Origin: Rachycentron canadum
Taxonomy: Eukaryota > Chordata > Actinopteri > Carangiformes > Rachycentridae
DNA length: 64,000 bases
Reading direction: 5' to 3'
NCBI GenBank assembly: GCA_038496675.1
Contig: CM076651.1
Coordinates: 4,426,037-4,490,036, forward strand
Shown: positions 13,430 to 28,400 of the stretch, in pieces
Position numbering within the stretch: the stretch's first letter is position 1
Layout: the number at the start of each line of letters is the position of its first letter
The notes under the pieces: model-generated
Database searches by the model: none
What the model was told of the DNA's origin: nothing
The model's input: only the letters and a program-made list of their open reading frames with translations
Program-made: the position numbers and the translations under genes

Positions 13430-14230
13430 AAAAATTAACACTGTTAAATGCCAGAGAATAAAAGTGGGTCTTAATGTGCATTTTAAAAGTATCAGCAGAC
13501 TGTCTGATGGCCTCTGGCAAGCTATTCCAGAGCCAAGGAGCCGATACAAACAAAATTCATCGCCCTTGTCTTTCCATGAACAGTAAACAGCCCCCCATGC
13601 CATGGTGGGAGGATCTGAGGGCTCTGTGGGAGCTGTAAGAGGTGCTGGTGAGATTTGTAGACAATTTTGTGGGTCTTTCTAGATAAGAAATGCATAATTT
13701 ACTTGCCTGTTGAAACTTAGCTTACTGTCACAATATAAGACCAAGGCTCTAAACATGTGGTCTGATGGAGGCAGAAAGGTGATTGAGGATGTGGGCAGTA
13801 GCAGAGGTATGATCTTGTCCTCATTTAACTGAAGGTAATTACGAGCCAACCGATCTTTGATATGTTGGAGACAGATTTTGGGAACTGAGGGGGAGGTAGA
13901 TCTGAGAGATGTTATGAGTTGAGATGATTCTTCCCAGTGGGAGCATGTAAAGACAGAAACTAAGTGAACCTAAGACTGAACCCTGTGGAACCCCCCCCCC
14001 CACATGAAATATTTGCAGGTGCAGAGGATGAGCTGCCAATGGAAACAGTGAAGCATCTGTTTGAAATGTAAGAATGGAAACCAATCAAGGGTGGGCCCCA
14101 AAATGCCGACTGAGCATGTCAGGCGATCCAGGAGCATTGTATAGTTTACAGTGTCAAAACCTGCAGTGTGGTCTAGAAGAAGTGAGATAGAGCCTTTACC
14201 GGCATCCGCAGCATAGAAGGAGGTCATTTA
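13430..14230 (-). mobile_element. Truncated L2-like LINE, reverse-transcriptase region, broken
   Basis: Minus-strand frames match non-LTR reverse transcriptase pieces in order. A block at 14227-14060 contains LLDHTAGFDTVNYTMLLDRL (the 'AAFDTVNH' motif) and a following LDWF. A block near 14000-13930 has GVPQGSVLGSLSFCLYMLPLG (RT motif 4/5). Then comes a PHVSSLG-like stretch near 13760-13730, and a C-terminal SLPEAIRQSADTFKMH at about 13530-13450, the usual end of such proteins. The pieces lie in different frames, and the expected YADD catalytic motif is missing between 'IISTHNIS' and 'QIYLPL', apparently by a small deletion. It is a dead fragment of a polymerase that copies its own RNA into DNA. 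Confidence 0.8.
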
Positions 14231-16140
14231 TCACTCTTAGAAGAGCTGTCTCTGTCCTGCCTGGAATTCTCTAATATGTTGCTTTGGTTTAAAAAAAAAA
14301 ACAAAAAAAAAAAACCGAAAAAATCTGAATCAGATTTTTTTTTTTTTTTTTTTAAAGAAAGAAAGCTCGGAAAGTTTGACCTAAAATGATTTGGAATAGT
14401 TGTCAACACCAGGCCGAGTGACTGAGTGTGTGACCTACGGTGACTGACCTATGGCATGTTTAAAACAAGCTGGGGCTTAAAATGATTAGAAATAATATAA
14501 TAAATATAAATTAGTAGTTATTCAAAGGAGACAGGATTGGAGAGGGATTTATAGTGGAGCAAGCAGAGGAGTTTATGATGTCATGTAATGGTTATTAATC
14601 AGTTTTCTGCACTGCATGTACAGCATATCTCTGTGAAATCATAGTGAGCATATCCATGTATTTTTATTATTCTGATCAGCTTGTTGGCATACGACTGAGG
14701 CTTTTACTCTATCAAGTGCCACTATGTTTCATTATATTACGTTTAATTATTTGTATTTGGCATTTGCATTTTATTTGACTGTGTCACACTATTTCATAAT
14801 GATTTTCTAATGTTCTGATAATGATTATTCGAGACAAGCAGTTGGATTCAACTCCCACCAGACCTTGTTTGAATATTATTATATCAGCATCCGTTTCAAT
14901 TTTTCGAGACATTTAATGGTATTGAATGGTGTCAAGAAACATTTTAAACCCCAGCAAAGTTTACTTAATTGTCAAAACTTACTTTACTCAAAATATGCTT
15001 TAAATCCGTAGTGTCAGTTTCATTAACTGTCAATGTAACTTCAAGTGGCCCTCAGCAAAATTTAAGTATATAGACGGAAACATCCAAGGTGACCCGCAGG
15101 AGCAGCCATTCCCAGGCACCAGCCTGATCTTGGCTCAGTTCAGCCTCATATGGTTGAGCTGTTTGACAAGCAACCCTCCAGGCAGTCCTCAAAAACCCAG
15201 CGGTGGGACTGCAGTGCTTCCAGATGTGGCCTGCCTGACGTCTGGAACGGCACATCTCTCCTGAACGGTGAACACCCAACATCACACAACGGTTTGTCAC
15301 TTTCTGCTGATGTGGTTGCGATTACGAAATACCATGTGTGTTTTGTCTATGATGTCAGTGTGTGTTTTTTTTGTGTTTTGTGTGTTTTGTGTGTGTGTGT
15401 GTGTGTCTGTGTCTGTTACATCATCTGAAAAAAAGGCGTGTGCAGTACATGCAAACCTGCATGTGTGCTTGCGCAGTTCAGTAGATGACTCACTTAAGGC
15501 CGTTAGTCATCTGTCCAGAGACACACAAAAACTGTGGCCAAGCGTGTGTGTGAGAGAGAGTGTGAGTGACTCCATGTGCTTTAACGGGCCTCTAAGCCAT
15601 GTACACAACATGTAGGAGGCAGGAGGAGTGCTTCCTGTTTACCAGGTGCATCTTCAAAAAACAGAACCAGGGCACACTTAGCATCGTTGATACCTTTCTA
15701 CAGATCCTCAAGAAATTGTGCTAAAGTTGTGTTTTGTTTTAGAAACCTAGCTTTCTCTTATTTTAAATGTGTTTACTCGCAGGACGTGAGCCTACTGAAA
15801 CCAGTGTACTTTGTCTCAGACAAGCCAGTGGAAACAGCTTATATTTGTATCTGGTCTACTAGAGCATCACATTAAACTTTCCTGTAGTGCACAGACAGCC
15901 CCCACACTGCAGAAGCAGATGTGTCTCTGCTGCACAAACTGTGCAAACTCCAATGAAAGAAGGACAACCTTTTCACGCAGAAACAAAACTGCAGCAAAGA
16001 TAAGGCTCAGCCAGATGCCTAGTTCCAACCACTAAAATACCACATCTCATTTATCTCAAAACAAGGACAAAGACAAGGGAGGAAGTCGGGACCGTTGCTT
16101 TGAGGGGAAACGGGTTAACAGCAGGCAGTTAGAAAAGGGG
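14231..16140. other. Intergenic stretch upstream of cd34
   Basis: No gene is seen. It contains the A-run/T-run hairpin candidate at 14288-14355, an AT-rich part at 14460-15010, and a (TG)n-like tract at about 15361-15416. The last kilobase before 16140 may hold upstream control elements of cd34. Confidence 0.4.
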
Positions 16141-16177
16141 TGTGGAAAAAGGGAGAGAGGCTGAAGGAGTGGGACCG

Positions 16178-16184
16178 TATAAAG
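16178..16184 (+). promoter_or_regulatory. Possible TATA box of cd34
   Basis: TATAAAG lies about 190 bp before the first ATG of cd34. A start about 30 bp downstream would give a 5' UTR of about 160 bp. The leader is pyrimidine-rich with CACAGGAAACT, an ETS-core (GGAA) match at about 16240. The inference rests on position and motif only. Confidence 0.35.
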
Positions 16185-16369
16185 AGCAACAGAACACAAG
16201 CCAGGCTTTATCCTGCTTGTCTGTCCTGCTCACTCAGACCTCACAGGAAACTCCCAACTCCACCCCAACCCCACCCCCCCCCACTGCCCTCACACTCACT
16301 CACCTTCACCACCACACTTTTTGCTCTCACACACAGTCCCACCAGCTGCGCCGAGTCTGACCAGAGAGG

Positions 16370-19300
16370 ATGGCTGCGTCCGTGTGGAGAATGAATGGGC
16401 TCTGGAGACGGACGGCTGGAGTTCTGGTGCTCTGCATTCTGTTGCTCAGCAGTGAGTACTCTTCTAATTATCAATTACAGGCTCTTCTTTTACAACATTG
16501 CTCCTTTCTTTTTGTTCTTAAAAAGTCTCAAACTTCATATTTGGGCAAAATTCAGTTTCACATAAATGCAGCATGTGTACATCAGCAGGTACTTCTTACG
16601 CACTAGTTGCAGGGTTTTGCTTTGATGTGTTGTTGTTCTGCCATGAGGCTGCACACAGATGCAAAGTGGAGTGGTTAGCAGTGGTGTGGCTGCAGACACA
16701 AAGGGTCTGCTCAGGAGTGGAAAGTTGCAGTTGAGAATAATTATGCTTTACATACTACAGTGCGTCAGGGTGGAGCTAATATGCGTTTAAATTTGTGAAA
16801 GGGCTAAAGCCTCACACATGCACAACATAGTCATTAGAAATAGGATCAGATTGATCCCATCTTTTGCCCGTTAGCCTGTGTATGACTGCGGCTTCAGCGA
16901 GTTTTAAAGATACTCAGGCTACATGTGTGAGCTGCTGCATATAACAAAGTTACCACGCAACATGTGTGGATTCAACAGAGAGCAAAAATAGTTCCCTCAT
17001 CTGTGTTCACTGCATCATGCGAATGTGTGTGTGGACTCACTGGGCAGTCCACTTCAAATCTGTCTGAGGCCTGATGTTAATTGCAGGGTGATGTATGGCT
17101 TGGATGGTGTTTCTTCCCTCACTGGTTGTAAAGCAGGTCTAGTTCGAGCTCGGCACAGGATAACGACTTCTGCAGAGCCGCCATCGGGCCCCCATACGCG
17201 AGCGCACGGGCGGTAAATGTTAGGAGCAATCCTTTTGTAGACTAGGAGGAGCACCCCACACTGATGAGGGTTTACTTTAAGAGGGAAAAGATCATGAGAT
17301 GACGGTGGAACATGTTCGTAGTTTGCACAATAAAAAGGCATGGCACATACCATCTGCATCACCAGCCTAACAGACGGTAATTAGATTTACACGGAAATCT
17401 AATTACTCCAGGCACTCCCTGCCAAGAAATTAAAGCCTCGATACAGGGACAACATTTTAAGACACATCTAATAAGCAGTTGTGGTTCTTTTATGTTTATT
17501 ACTGTTGTTTCTTGCAAAGCAGCTATTCTACTATCTTATTGTCTCTATAATTAGGATTTTGTTTTTAGCGATTTCCAATTATTATATTTTTACATCCGTG
17601 CTCATCTCGCCTTTTGTAACATTTGCATTTTGCCCAGCAGGCATAATCTATCTTTGATGTCGGAGTTCCTCTGAGATTTCATTTTTAAATATGAACAAAC
17701 AGTCCTGTTTGAAATCGGATCTTTTATGGGAGGAAACCCTGCTTCCCTCTTTTAGGTTTGTGGCAAACAGCTTCTGTTTTCTACTTTCAGATCATCTCTA
17801 GGGTGTTGTCTCAAATCTGCTGACCCATCCCCAGTTCCTTAACACATCCAACAGCAGTCCTACAGTCACACTCCCCTGCAACATTGTCGGCACTTGTGAA
17901 GGGTTACAGCATATATTTGCAGGGGCATTGTCACATTGGGCTCTAAAAAAAAAGCTCTCAGTTAAATATACTCTATATAATGGTTTCTTCTGTCACAAAA
18001 GACATTGTGTCTCTTCTTCTTGACTGTTTTCATAATATAGGACCATGCAGCTGCAGTGGTATATGGGTCAGAGGTCTCGCTCTGACAACGTCAATGTTTT
18101 TTGACAAAGACACAAACATTTTTCATGTTTCATACTCCATTATGACTTTTCTCAATTAAATAAAGGAGACCCTTTGTTGAGTCAATTTATCCTGATAAAT
18201 TCAGAGCCGTGCCACTGCACAGCTCCAGTCTTGTTGGGTCTTGTGGTGATTATTCATTGTGGGTCAGGAGGTTTAAAACCAAGCAGTGCTAAAAACAACA
18301 GTTCTTCAAATGGGCTGGAATCGGCTGGCTCCGAAAGTGAGTCAATCCCCATTAGACTCCCATGTTAAAATGCACCACCATCTTTACATCCTTTCCTGTT
18401 ACAAAGTCCCTTTTTGGTCTTTAGTTAGGAGAGGTCAGACACTGCCGAGATGGTGATTGTGGAGCAGCCTCCTCTCCACTTCAAAACTGATTTTTCAGAA
18501 GCTTATGGGTGGCAAGAAAATAAGGCAGAAAATAACCCAAACATTATCAAGCATTAAGACAGATGGCTGCAGCTAAATCACTCAAAGGAGCAGCTCGGTT
18601 CATAGCTCATAGCATTGTGCAGCATAGTTTAGATTAGATTTTCTGATGCAAGAGAGACAGGAAGACACGATCTCTTGATTTGTGGACGTGTTTTACTGTG
18701 TTTATCAGAGCAAACATTCTTGTCATACATACGCAGGCCAATCATGCCGACTCTCTGGCAAACATAGATTTATCTTATGCTCCCACTTCCCATGGCTGTC
18801 AGTCAGTAGTTATGCAGTCGTGCAAATATGTAGTGCTGAAATGGGCATGGACTGCAGTGTTGGATGATGTCATTCCATGCCTCTTGGAGAGTATTAAAGG
18901 CCATCTCTCTCTCTCTGTCTCTCTTGCAAGATTTTCAGGGGAAAACCCAAGCTTTATCTCTGCTCTGGAGAGAGGGAAAAACATCTTGTCTCGCTCTTTT
19001 CAGCTTGTCGTGTACGATGACTGTTTCTGTTGTTATGTCAGGGCCTCGGGACCTGTGACATAAATTGCTGTTAGTACGTACCACATTAAACGCGAGGGTA
19101 TTTGCTTGTGTTTGGGAGATCACAGACATTGGTGTGCATGTGTTTGTGGGCGGTTGCACGAAGCCATCAATGTCACTGAACAGAGGACAGATGGGGCTTC
19201 ACAGAAAGTAGAACTCAGCATCCATATCTCCCTCAATGCACAAAGAGAGCTTTGCCCTGTCGGCATAAACATGGGCAGAATATTGCCCCTCTTCCTCATG

Positions 19301-22300
19301 GCTCTTAGCTATTGACCAGCATTCTTTGAGTCCCAAGTCGTGATGGTGCACGTCATCCACTGGAGGGCGTGGGTCTTTTTTATGTAAGTCTTTGGCAGAT
19401 AGCGGTCTTATGTCAGGCTAGGGTGTGTGTCCATTTGGGCCCAAAGCAATGGCTGAGGTGCCACGTGAGCTCTCGGAGTAATTAAACCTCAGAGCCTGTG
19501 TTCTGTCACACTTCCAATGTGCTCCAGTGATTTCTACACGAGAGAGCCTGGCTCGTCTACAACTGAAATCTATCAAATACTCTCTGAAAAATACAAAACG
19601 ATCCCATTGTCCGTCCGGTTACCTCATCTGCCAGCCCTCATCAGCATTAACACCATAACAATGGGGAGGGCTTTTTTGAAATGTGTTTTCTCTTTCTGCT
19701 GAATTATCCCCATCTCAATCTGACTCCGTTCCAAAGAAAACAAATTAATGATAAGAAAATAAAGACCACTGCCGCCACTAACTAAACGATCGTCCAGGAA
19801 AAGGAGTTGACTTGGAGAAATAGATCGTCTAGCAACGATATTTACCTTGTGAAACAATCTTAATGAAAAGCAGACGCTGCGCTAGCATTCAAATCTTCCT
19901 CTTCCTATTACTGCTGTTTCTGGTGAAGCTTATTGTTCCTTGTTCCCCTGGCACCCTGCTGCAATTTTACAGCTGTTGAGTTTCACCAGCGTAAAGGAGC
20001 GGGAGAGATGGGGGTGGGGGCGTCTTCTCCTCCTCCTGTTTCGAGTTCATTTTGCAGCAAAATTTGGCGGCACAAGCAGAGGCAGAGAAACGCGGATCGA
20101 AATCACCCCACTCTGTTTAACTAATGAGCAGCCCTCAGGATGATGGTGTCAGTGCTACAACAAGAACTTGGAGGCACTTCCCTGCTTCTTGTGTCATCCA
20201 ATTTTAAAAATTTTTTTTTTTTTTTTCCTTTGGCTCCAAACTGAATCTTCAGCAACAGCTCAGTGATCCTCCTCACACTGATTGATTCAAGGTTTTTTTT
20301 TGTGATATCATGCCAAACTCCAATAGAAACTGATCGGCTCATAAAGGACATAGTGTATGTTGGGATATCCAGACAGGGCCGTCTTTATAGAGGGGTATAC
20401 TGTTCACCTTGGGGAATAAAAGCTCTTCATGAGCCTTGGCTGAGGCCTTTTGACTGCCAGAGTAATTGCTCCTGGTAATTAATGCTCAGTATAAGCCATG
20501 TCATCGAAGCCATGCGTTATACTTAACTGAAAACTGAGTCTGTTTAGGCACTACATTCATTTGTGTTGCATGCGTGTGTATGTATAAACAATTTACAGGT
20601 TTTTCTCTTGCGTAGCTATCAGAGTGTTATTATTATTTCTCAATCTTCCTCTCCCACTTTGGCTCCTTAGCCCGAATCATATCAGAACCAGATTGTTACG
20701 GGCGATAGGTTTCGATATCTTTTTACAACCTCTCCCCACGCAGCCTCGCGTAAAAGCAGCAGCTGGAATCAGTCCACGGACATATGCTGCTGAAGCCCAG
20801 TCCTGGTTCCGACACAGGGAGGGAAGATAGCAGATAGCCGCTCCGGCCTCTCGCAGCAGCTGGTGTTTCCAGTTTTCTAATCCGCCAACAAAATGGATGG
20901 AGTGTTTTGGAAACCCAGGTTTTAGGTTTCACTGGCCGGCTGAAAGTATTTTAATGAGTAAATTAGGGGAAGAATAAAAACAATGGTGAGTAGCTGCTAT
21001 CAATCATCACGTTACCTTTTCATTCTTTCCTTTCTTTGCTTTTGCAGCTTTACTCCAAAAGTACATGAAGGAAACAGAAACATTTAAGCACGTGTATATC
21101 CCAGCCCTGGTGTGTTATCAGTACGCTCCCAGCATGTTCACCTCTGCATTTAAATGACGTCAGTGCATGTTGTGTGCCGCGACAGCCATATCCTGTTTTA
21201 GGATGTGCACGAGTAACATTCCAGTCTGTCCAAATCTGTCGTTAATTCCTTTTATGTTTTTATTTTTTTCCCAAGATTATCTCGTGTTTTGTTTAAAAGC
21301 ACCAGCGACGTGGGCTGGGTGGAGTAAGTCAACTTTTGCCACCCGTCTGTGCAGAAACAAAAACAGTTCTCACGTTCACGGGATCATTTTTTTGTCACCA
21401 GAGTAGGTAATGGAGAAGTGGACCACATTTCTGTAGCTTTACTTGGTGGTAGATTCTGTATTAGCCATTTCTTTCATACTGTCTCAGAAATTAGACGGTG
21501 TCGGCCTAATATTTACAGTATGCCATAAGGTCACAATAGTTCCTCAAGGATAGTGGATCATGACACAGGATCATGTTTCATCTGGCCTTGAAACAAATAC
21601 CTGAATAATAGATGAGCTGAGGTGACATTTATTTGCATAAGGAATGAAAAGACAGCAGTGAGAGGAGACCTTCGGGTATTCTGAGGACATCTGTAGGCAG
21701 AGGATATGGATAGGTGACGACAGTCGGGTGTTGCCCATTGTGACAGCCACGGTGTTGTCTCAGTGGTTTGGGTGGAGGTCAAATGCGAGTCATGAGTTTT
21801 CCCCCTTGCGCATTATGTGGATCTCACAGTTCTTTAACTGTACAGCACATACACAGGGAGTTCCCCCAGGAGACCCGCTGCAGCTGCACCAAGTCTTTCC
21901 TTCATCTGGCCTCCTCCCCAGTCTTGCCCAGAGAGGAAGCAGGCCCCATCCTCAAATATCACAAGTAAAGGACTGCTGTCCCCTGCTCACACACTCTGAC
22001 CGCAGGCGTTTAATCAGGCGTGGCGATGGTTTTTTTTACCAAAACTTCCTCACTGTGCCTTATTCAAGCGTTGGAATAGCAGGAAGGGTAAAAGATGGCA
22101 GAGAGGCAGGGGCGTAGTCAGCGACTGGGACCCTCATATCATAAGTGCACCTACTGACACAATCTGTTTGGCTGCAGTTGCTTGTGGCGTCGTGGAGGGT
22201 GATGAAGACCATCGTGCCTAGTGATGCAGTAACAATCCGCTCATGCAGAATGCTGGTGCCTCTCAAGAAGTTTTTTTTTTTTTAAATCTCTACCACAAAA

Positions 22301-22387
22301 CGTTCAGTCAGTCTCCACAGGCTCGAGGAAGGAAAGCAACAACTGAGCAGTGGAGAAGTTCAGTGAAAGTCATGCACTCTAAGTTCT

Positions 22388-22433
<46 letters not shown>

Positions 22434-25400
22434 GTGAACTTGCGTGGGTGTGTCTGTGTCAGTGAATAAAGGGGATTTGGAGAGGAGAGTTGAAAGGAAG
22501 TTGCCAAACGTAAAAAAAAAAAAAAAAAAAGTAGGATCTGGCTTTCATAACAACCTCAGTATGTAAATCGATGGTGAGAGGAAACAGCCCACCCCCCTAC
22601 ACACACGCACACACACCCTGAGTCCACTGTAGTCTGAATACCTCAGAAATATATGGTTAACCACTTAAACCCAGGGACCCTCACATCTGTGTGTGTTTGT
22701 CTCGACCTCAGCCTTTTCATTTGATTGATTTCTCAGTGTGGACAACCATATACTATATCCTGGAATCCAAACAGTGAGTAGTGATGTGGAATAAGGGACT
22801 GTCAATTCAGTAATGACCTTTTCCTAATCCATTTCTCTCCATATATAATCCATTCTTGACAATCCTCAAGATTGTCAAGGGCTGCTTTATTTATGGACGC
22901 AACATCTAATATGTTTGACAGTGTGACTGGCTCCTGGAGTAGCCCGTATTCCCTCGATGAAGTATATGAAATAAAGTTGATCCTGCAATTTAGTCAATAA
23001 CTGTTGTGTAAATCTTCGCCACACAGAGACTTTAGGGGCTTACGTGTACTAATTATGTAAGCGGGCATGGTGCAGCATACCCAACCAAATTACGGTTGTC
23101 ATTTGCCGGTGAAATATCTGTCTTTGTCCTGCCTTATAATTGCTGTTGCTTTGTCCAACCACAGGCAAAAGAAAGGTGGCATTTGAACTGTCACTCACAG
23201 TCCTGGGCCCCCGTCGTATCCCCTCTTTAACCCGTGATTTAGCTCTTTACATCTGGCACGGCTACACACCACACACCACGTCAAAGGCTGGAACACCCAG
23301 GCTGAAAGATTCAAGGAGGACAGCCAGGGCAGGAAATCCACTTGATGTAGCCCGGTAGTGAACAGAGTAGTGAAGAGCAAGATTTACTTGAACCCAGAAG
23401 TTATTTAGTCTGCAGCCTTGGCCGCATGCTCTCTGAGCCCATGAAAAACTCTTGGGAGAGAGACCAGGCCTCTGTTTATGGAGCAGGAGTGTTACATGTG
23501 TTCCTCTGTGTTGGTGTTGAGACAAGAGGTCCTAAGGCTTCGCGGTGATGCTGAGGGGTCTGGCCGGAAAACCGCGTGAGATTTTGTCTGAGGAGTGTTA
23601 CTCTCTGTAAACCTCAAATAACGCATTGCACAGACTTTAAACGTGACAGTTTAAGGTGAGTAGATTGGTGTGAATGTGCGTCTCTGTCAATGTTCATCTG
23701 TATCCATGAGCACATACAGTACGTACTTTATACATCTTTATGTGTGCAGACTCGTAACGGCTGTTTACACAAGAGAAGCCATTAATACTATGATTTATAC
23801 TTTGAAGAAACTGGGGGCGTAAAAGCTTTAAAACATAAATAACCACACTTGTTCCAGTCAGCACTGGATCCTGAACTCCTTAGACAGCGAAGTGCTTTAA
23901 AAACATTCCCTATATACTGTCTGTCCTGAGAAAATCTTTACGCCTGTGAGGCACTGGGTTAATTCAGTGATGTGGAAACGAAATATCGCACTATTAAACA
24001 TAGCAGCTCAGGCTGAATGGAGTGAAGGCTCTAGTAGCACAGTGAAACTGAAAATTAGGATCTGAGCCCAGATGGACCAGTTCAAAACCAACATATAACC
24101 AGCTTGGGACAATTTTCAGCCAGCTGAAGTCACTGCCGGACCGTGATGGGCTCATACTATCAAGGTGGTCACTTGTGATGTAAAACGCAAATTGTAAACA
24201 CACACTAAACATCTAAATCAACCGCATTTATATGAATGTACCCTATGTTTTACAAAATAATGGTGTTGGTGCACTAAACACGTTTTCCCTCTGATTAGTG
24301 GTATTACATAGTTTTGGTTAGATGTTAAACTGTTTACGCACTATAGTGGTTTCCTTCCACCTTGTGTTTAGAAATGATGGTGCAGGGGGAATAGGTTTAC
24401 AATGCTGTACCCCCTGATTTATATTGGAAACGTGAATTTCTCCCTTTTTGACTTGCAGCGTGATCCCTGATTGGGCCTGAACGCCACACTAATACTAATT
24501 CACTTGTCGGTCATGACTGTGGAAGTGGGAGGAGGGGCGATGGGCTCGGTTGTGCCAGAAAGAATTTTGTGTGTGTGTGGAATACGACAAGTTAAAATGT
24601 TTGCCCGCTAATTGAACAGGACAGCACAATCCAGTTTTCTAGATCATCTACCCATTTAACTTAAAAAAAATCTCACAAGTTATGAATTTGGGGAATGTTT
24701 TTTAACCTTGCTATGTCAGATAGCTGTATAGCACCACTGAACCTAATCCCAAGACTAATACAGAAACAGGTGGGTGAATGTGTAGTCAAGGGGCCGCGAC
24801 CTTTTGACCAAGCTGTTTATTTGCGTAGGATGCAGACGGTGAGAATTAGCCCATATGTGACCACCAATTAGTCAGAGCCCCCTGAACTCAAATGCCAAAT
24901 TGGTTTGGCATCTCTGGGTTGGGCTTGGCCAAGCTGTTCAAACCAACCCCTCTGCCATGACCCCATTCACTCATTCCGCTGAGCGTCTGCTCGATTTCTC
25001 ATCCCAAAATATCAGTGGTTTTTCAAACTGCGAACACTGCGACTGCTGCGATTTGCCACAACATTCGCACTCATTCTCCGAGTCATTATTCCGTGAACAC
25101 AAAAGCATGATGCGCTCATTTTATGTCATTATCACCAATGCCCACTGCAAATGAATGTCCATAGGTGCATTTAGAAATCAAACTTCTATCTCCAGAACCC
25201 GTCTGAGAATCTTCACACTTCGCATCAGTAATCCATTGATAGTTGTGATTACATCCATGAGTATAATGCAAACAGTAACTTCTAATAGCTAGTTCAGCTT
25301 TCTTTTATTAGTGCCACAAGGTGTAGCTAAATGTCTGGCAACCTCTTACTTCCTGTTAACACTGACATCCCCCAAAGTCCCAATTTATAGGAAATGTGAC

Positions 25401-28400
25401 CATGAGCGTGGTTACCCTCAAAACTGAAGCACAAATAATAACAATAGCAGTTGTATGATGCTCTGTTTATTCCTACTGTGAAAATGCCTGCACCAAGAGC
25501 TTTAACCTACAACTCAGGAGTTTTTATTTCTGCTGGCATAAAAGAGCATTTGATTTATCAGATATTACACTCTCTCTCTCTCTCTCCCTCCCTCCTTTCC
25601 TTTCTCTTTCTCTGTCTTTCCATTCCTTGCAGATATGGTGACATGTCAAGTAACAGATTCCACAGACCAACCTGCAACTCAGTCAGCTGATCCAGCTGCT
25701 GCTGATCCAACTACAGACGTCAGCGCTGGTAGGAGCCTTGTTAAGTGACATCTGATGTTAGCACTGGGGACCTGCGGAGTGATTCCTGAGAAGTTATTTC
25801 ACTCTATATCCACTTCTGAGAGTGGCAATCATGCTATATCATACAAGGTTATAGATACAGCACAGTATTTGGTCTGTGTGTGATGGGTTTGTTCATGTAT
25901 TTTGTTCTTAGTGACACCTCCTGAAGCTCAAGGCACCACTGCTACCCTCGATGTGGGTGACACTGCAACTGCTGGTGCTGGTGACAAATCTGCTCCCTTT
26001 GAAGATCCCGGAGATGCCTCATTTCAATTAACTGTTCAAAACGTAGTTGATAGCGACAGCCAGGCTGGAGAGACCTCAGGCACCTCGGGCACCACCGCAG
26101 CCCCCGTTGCCAGAGTCAGTATGGTGCCTGTAGTCACTGAGGTCCCAGATGATGAATCCCTCCTTCTTAAAATGGTGGTGAGCACCTGCCTGCACCATGT
26201 CATGATGTTGCATTTCTAATTTTCAACTTTTCGGAAAACTATAGCGCATGACCTGACCTCATTTGTCTTACTGTCTCCACAGCCTGCCGTGCAGTGTGTT
26301 GGAAAGGAGGACATCCCAGAAAGCAATGCTGTCAGGGCTGTGGTAGAAACAGACAACTGTGTGAGTACAAGGTTATCATTGCAGTAATTCTGCTGTAAAA
26401 ATAGAACATTCTCGTGATATATCAATCCACCACCACCAAAGACACATCCTACACCACCTTTATGGCATTCAGCTTGTAAGAATCGCTCTCGCCCCCACCC
26501 TGTCAACCACAGGCAGTATCGAACTACCAACAGCTGAGATTTTTTGCCTTGCAACATTAAAGACCACAGAGCTGAGGCCAATTACCATCTAGTGATACAT
26601 TCTCTTAACCAAGACTTTTATCTGGCCCCTTACACCTTTTGGGTCCAGAGGGAGTGGCTTATTCCATTTAAAAGAAGAGGAGGATTAATGTGTTTTAAAG
26701 AGCTACACTTGGAAATATGGCACTGATAAAGGCAGCTCTTTCCTCAGACATTCCTCAGGCGTTGTAAATCTTTAGACTGTGTTCCTGGCGGGACACAAAT
26801 GAAGAGGACAGCTAATGTTTCCTCCTCTTGCTCTGAGGTCCTTACAGCAAATTGATGAATTGCAAAGGTGTGCGTTTAATACACAAAGAGGTGTTTTTCA
26901 GGTTTTGTCAGAAGTGGAAGGCAATGATTTAGATATCTATGTCTCTATAAAATCTGATATTTGGAGTCATCTTACTACACAATTATATAGTTTTCTCTTA
27001 CACTAATTGTCTGCACAGTTGCATTGTACAGTATGCCAGTCCAGGTGCATAAGAGCTGAAGCAGCAGGTCAGATCCCAGTCCGCATACCTTAGTTAGCCT
27101 CTATTTGGGTCATTACTGTAACATCCACACAGCCAGGACCAGCTGCAGAAGTCATCTGTCCAACTCACCCTGAAACTAAACATGGACTGTAGTGCCAGAG
27201 GCCTTAGCCAGCTGATGATTGGTTCAAAATGCAGGCAATAGTGAGTGAATGGCATGAAAGACCTTGATAAAAGAACAGCTTGTATCAATGGAACAAATTC
27301 AATAAAGTATCAAAAAGTCTTTTTCATACCCTTGTAATTCCCTAAGTCATCAATCACTACAAAGGGCAATGTCAAATACAACGAAATATAGAATAACACA
27401 CACGTTGTTCTTTATCCATTATTTCAGCATCAAATGAGATGTTTGTGTTGTTAAAATGTGTCTCTTCACATGCTGTAACTTGTCTGAACCCCGGGCACAA
27501 GTGCCACATAAGGTCAAGCTGAGCAAGTATGAGACAGTAGTGCAGGATTCCTGAGAGCAACATGTGACACAGACAGATGGAGGAGAGAAGAGGTTCCCTG
27601 GGAGTGATTCGAGTTTAGCCCTCCTGAGTGGCTCCCAGCCCTCCTCAAAGACCTGGATGTTACAGCAGAGTCCAGCTGTGGGCCAACTCCCAAACTAACT
27701 GAGAAATCGGGGGTTTGCTCATAGTGCTCCTCTGGGAATGCTGTGCGCTGTCTGGATCACATTACAGAGAATGAAGACTGTTCCCTGGTCAGAAAGCCCC
27801 AAAGTTGTGCAATGAAGTGATATCATAGCTCAGGGTTAAGGTGGGAAAAAGAAGGTGTGGCAGGCAATTTTCTTCTCGGTCTCCACGCAAAGGCCTACAT
27901 GTGCTGATGGTCAGCAGGGAGAAAATTCAGGAACGCACATTTGATTGACTTTTTGTTAAGTTCATGTGTTATTTGCCCCACTTCACTTTGATGCACCAAT
28001 CCTTTCTTATAGGAGGCAACTAAACGCATTATTCAGGAGAACCCAGCAATCTGGTGTCACTCGGAAAGATGCAATCTAGACGTCTTCCAAGATGGCAACA
28101 AGGTGATGTTGACCAGCAAAGATGGTGGGTGTTGACGAGTGTTGTGACACTTAAGGTTGTAATAATTCTTGCAGTATGGCTTTGCAATTTGCAAAACAAT
28201 TCATATTTCCTGCTTTATCAAGTACTGATATATTTCTAATATTCGTTGCCCCTGCAGTTGGGGTGGGAAGTTTGGCTGCAACACTCCAGAGTGAACATTT
28301 GAAAGACAAGGTAAGAGAGCTCCAGTTGCTGCAAGCCTGAGTATGGTGTGGTGTGGCAGTGCAATAACCTTCAAAACCCATGAGGCACAAGTCCTTCAGT

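Noticed and set aside
26440..26560. tRNA-derived SINE-like piece in cd34 intron 4
   Set aside because: A few phrases resemble the A/B-box region of fish SINEs on the minus strand, but no full promoter boxes or target duplications could be shown.
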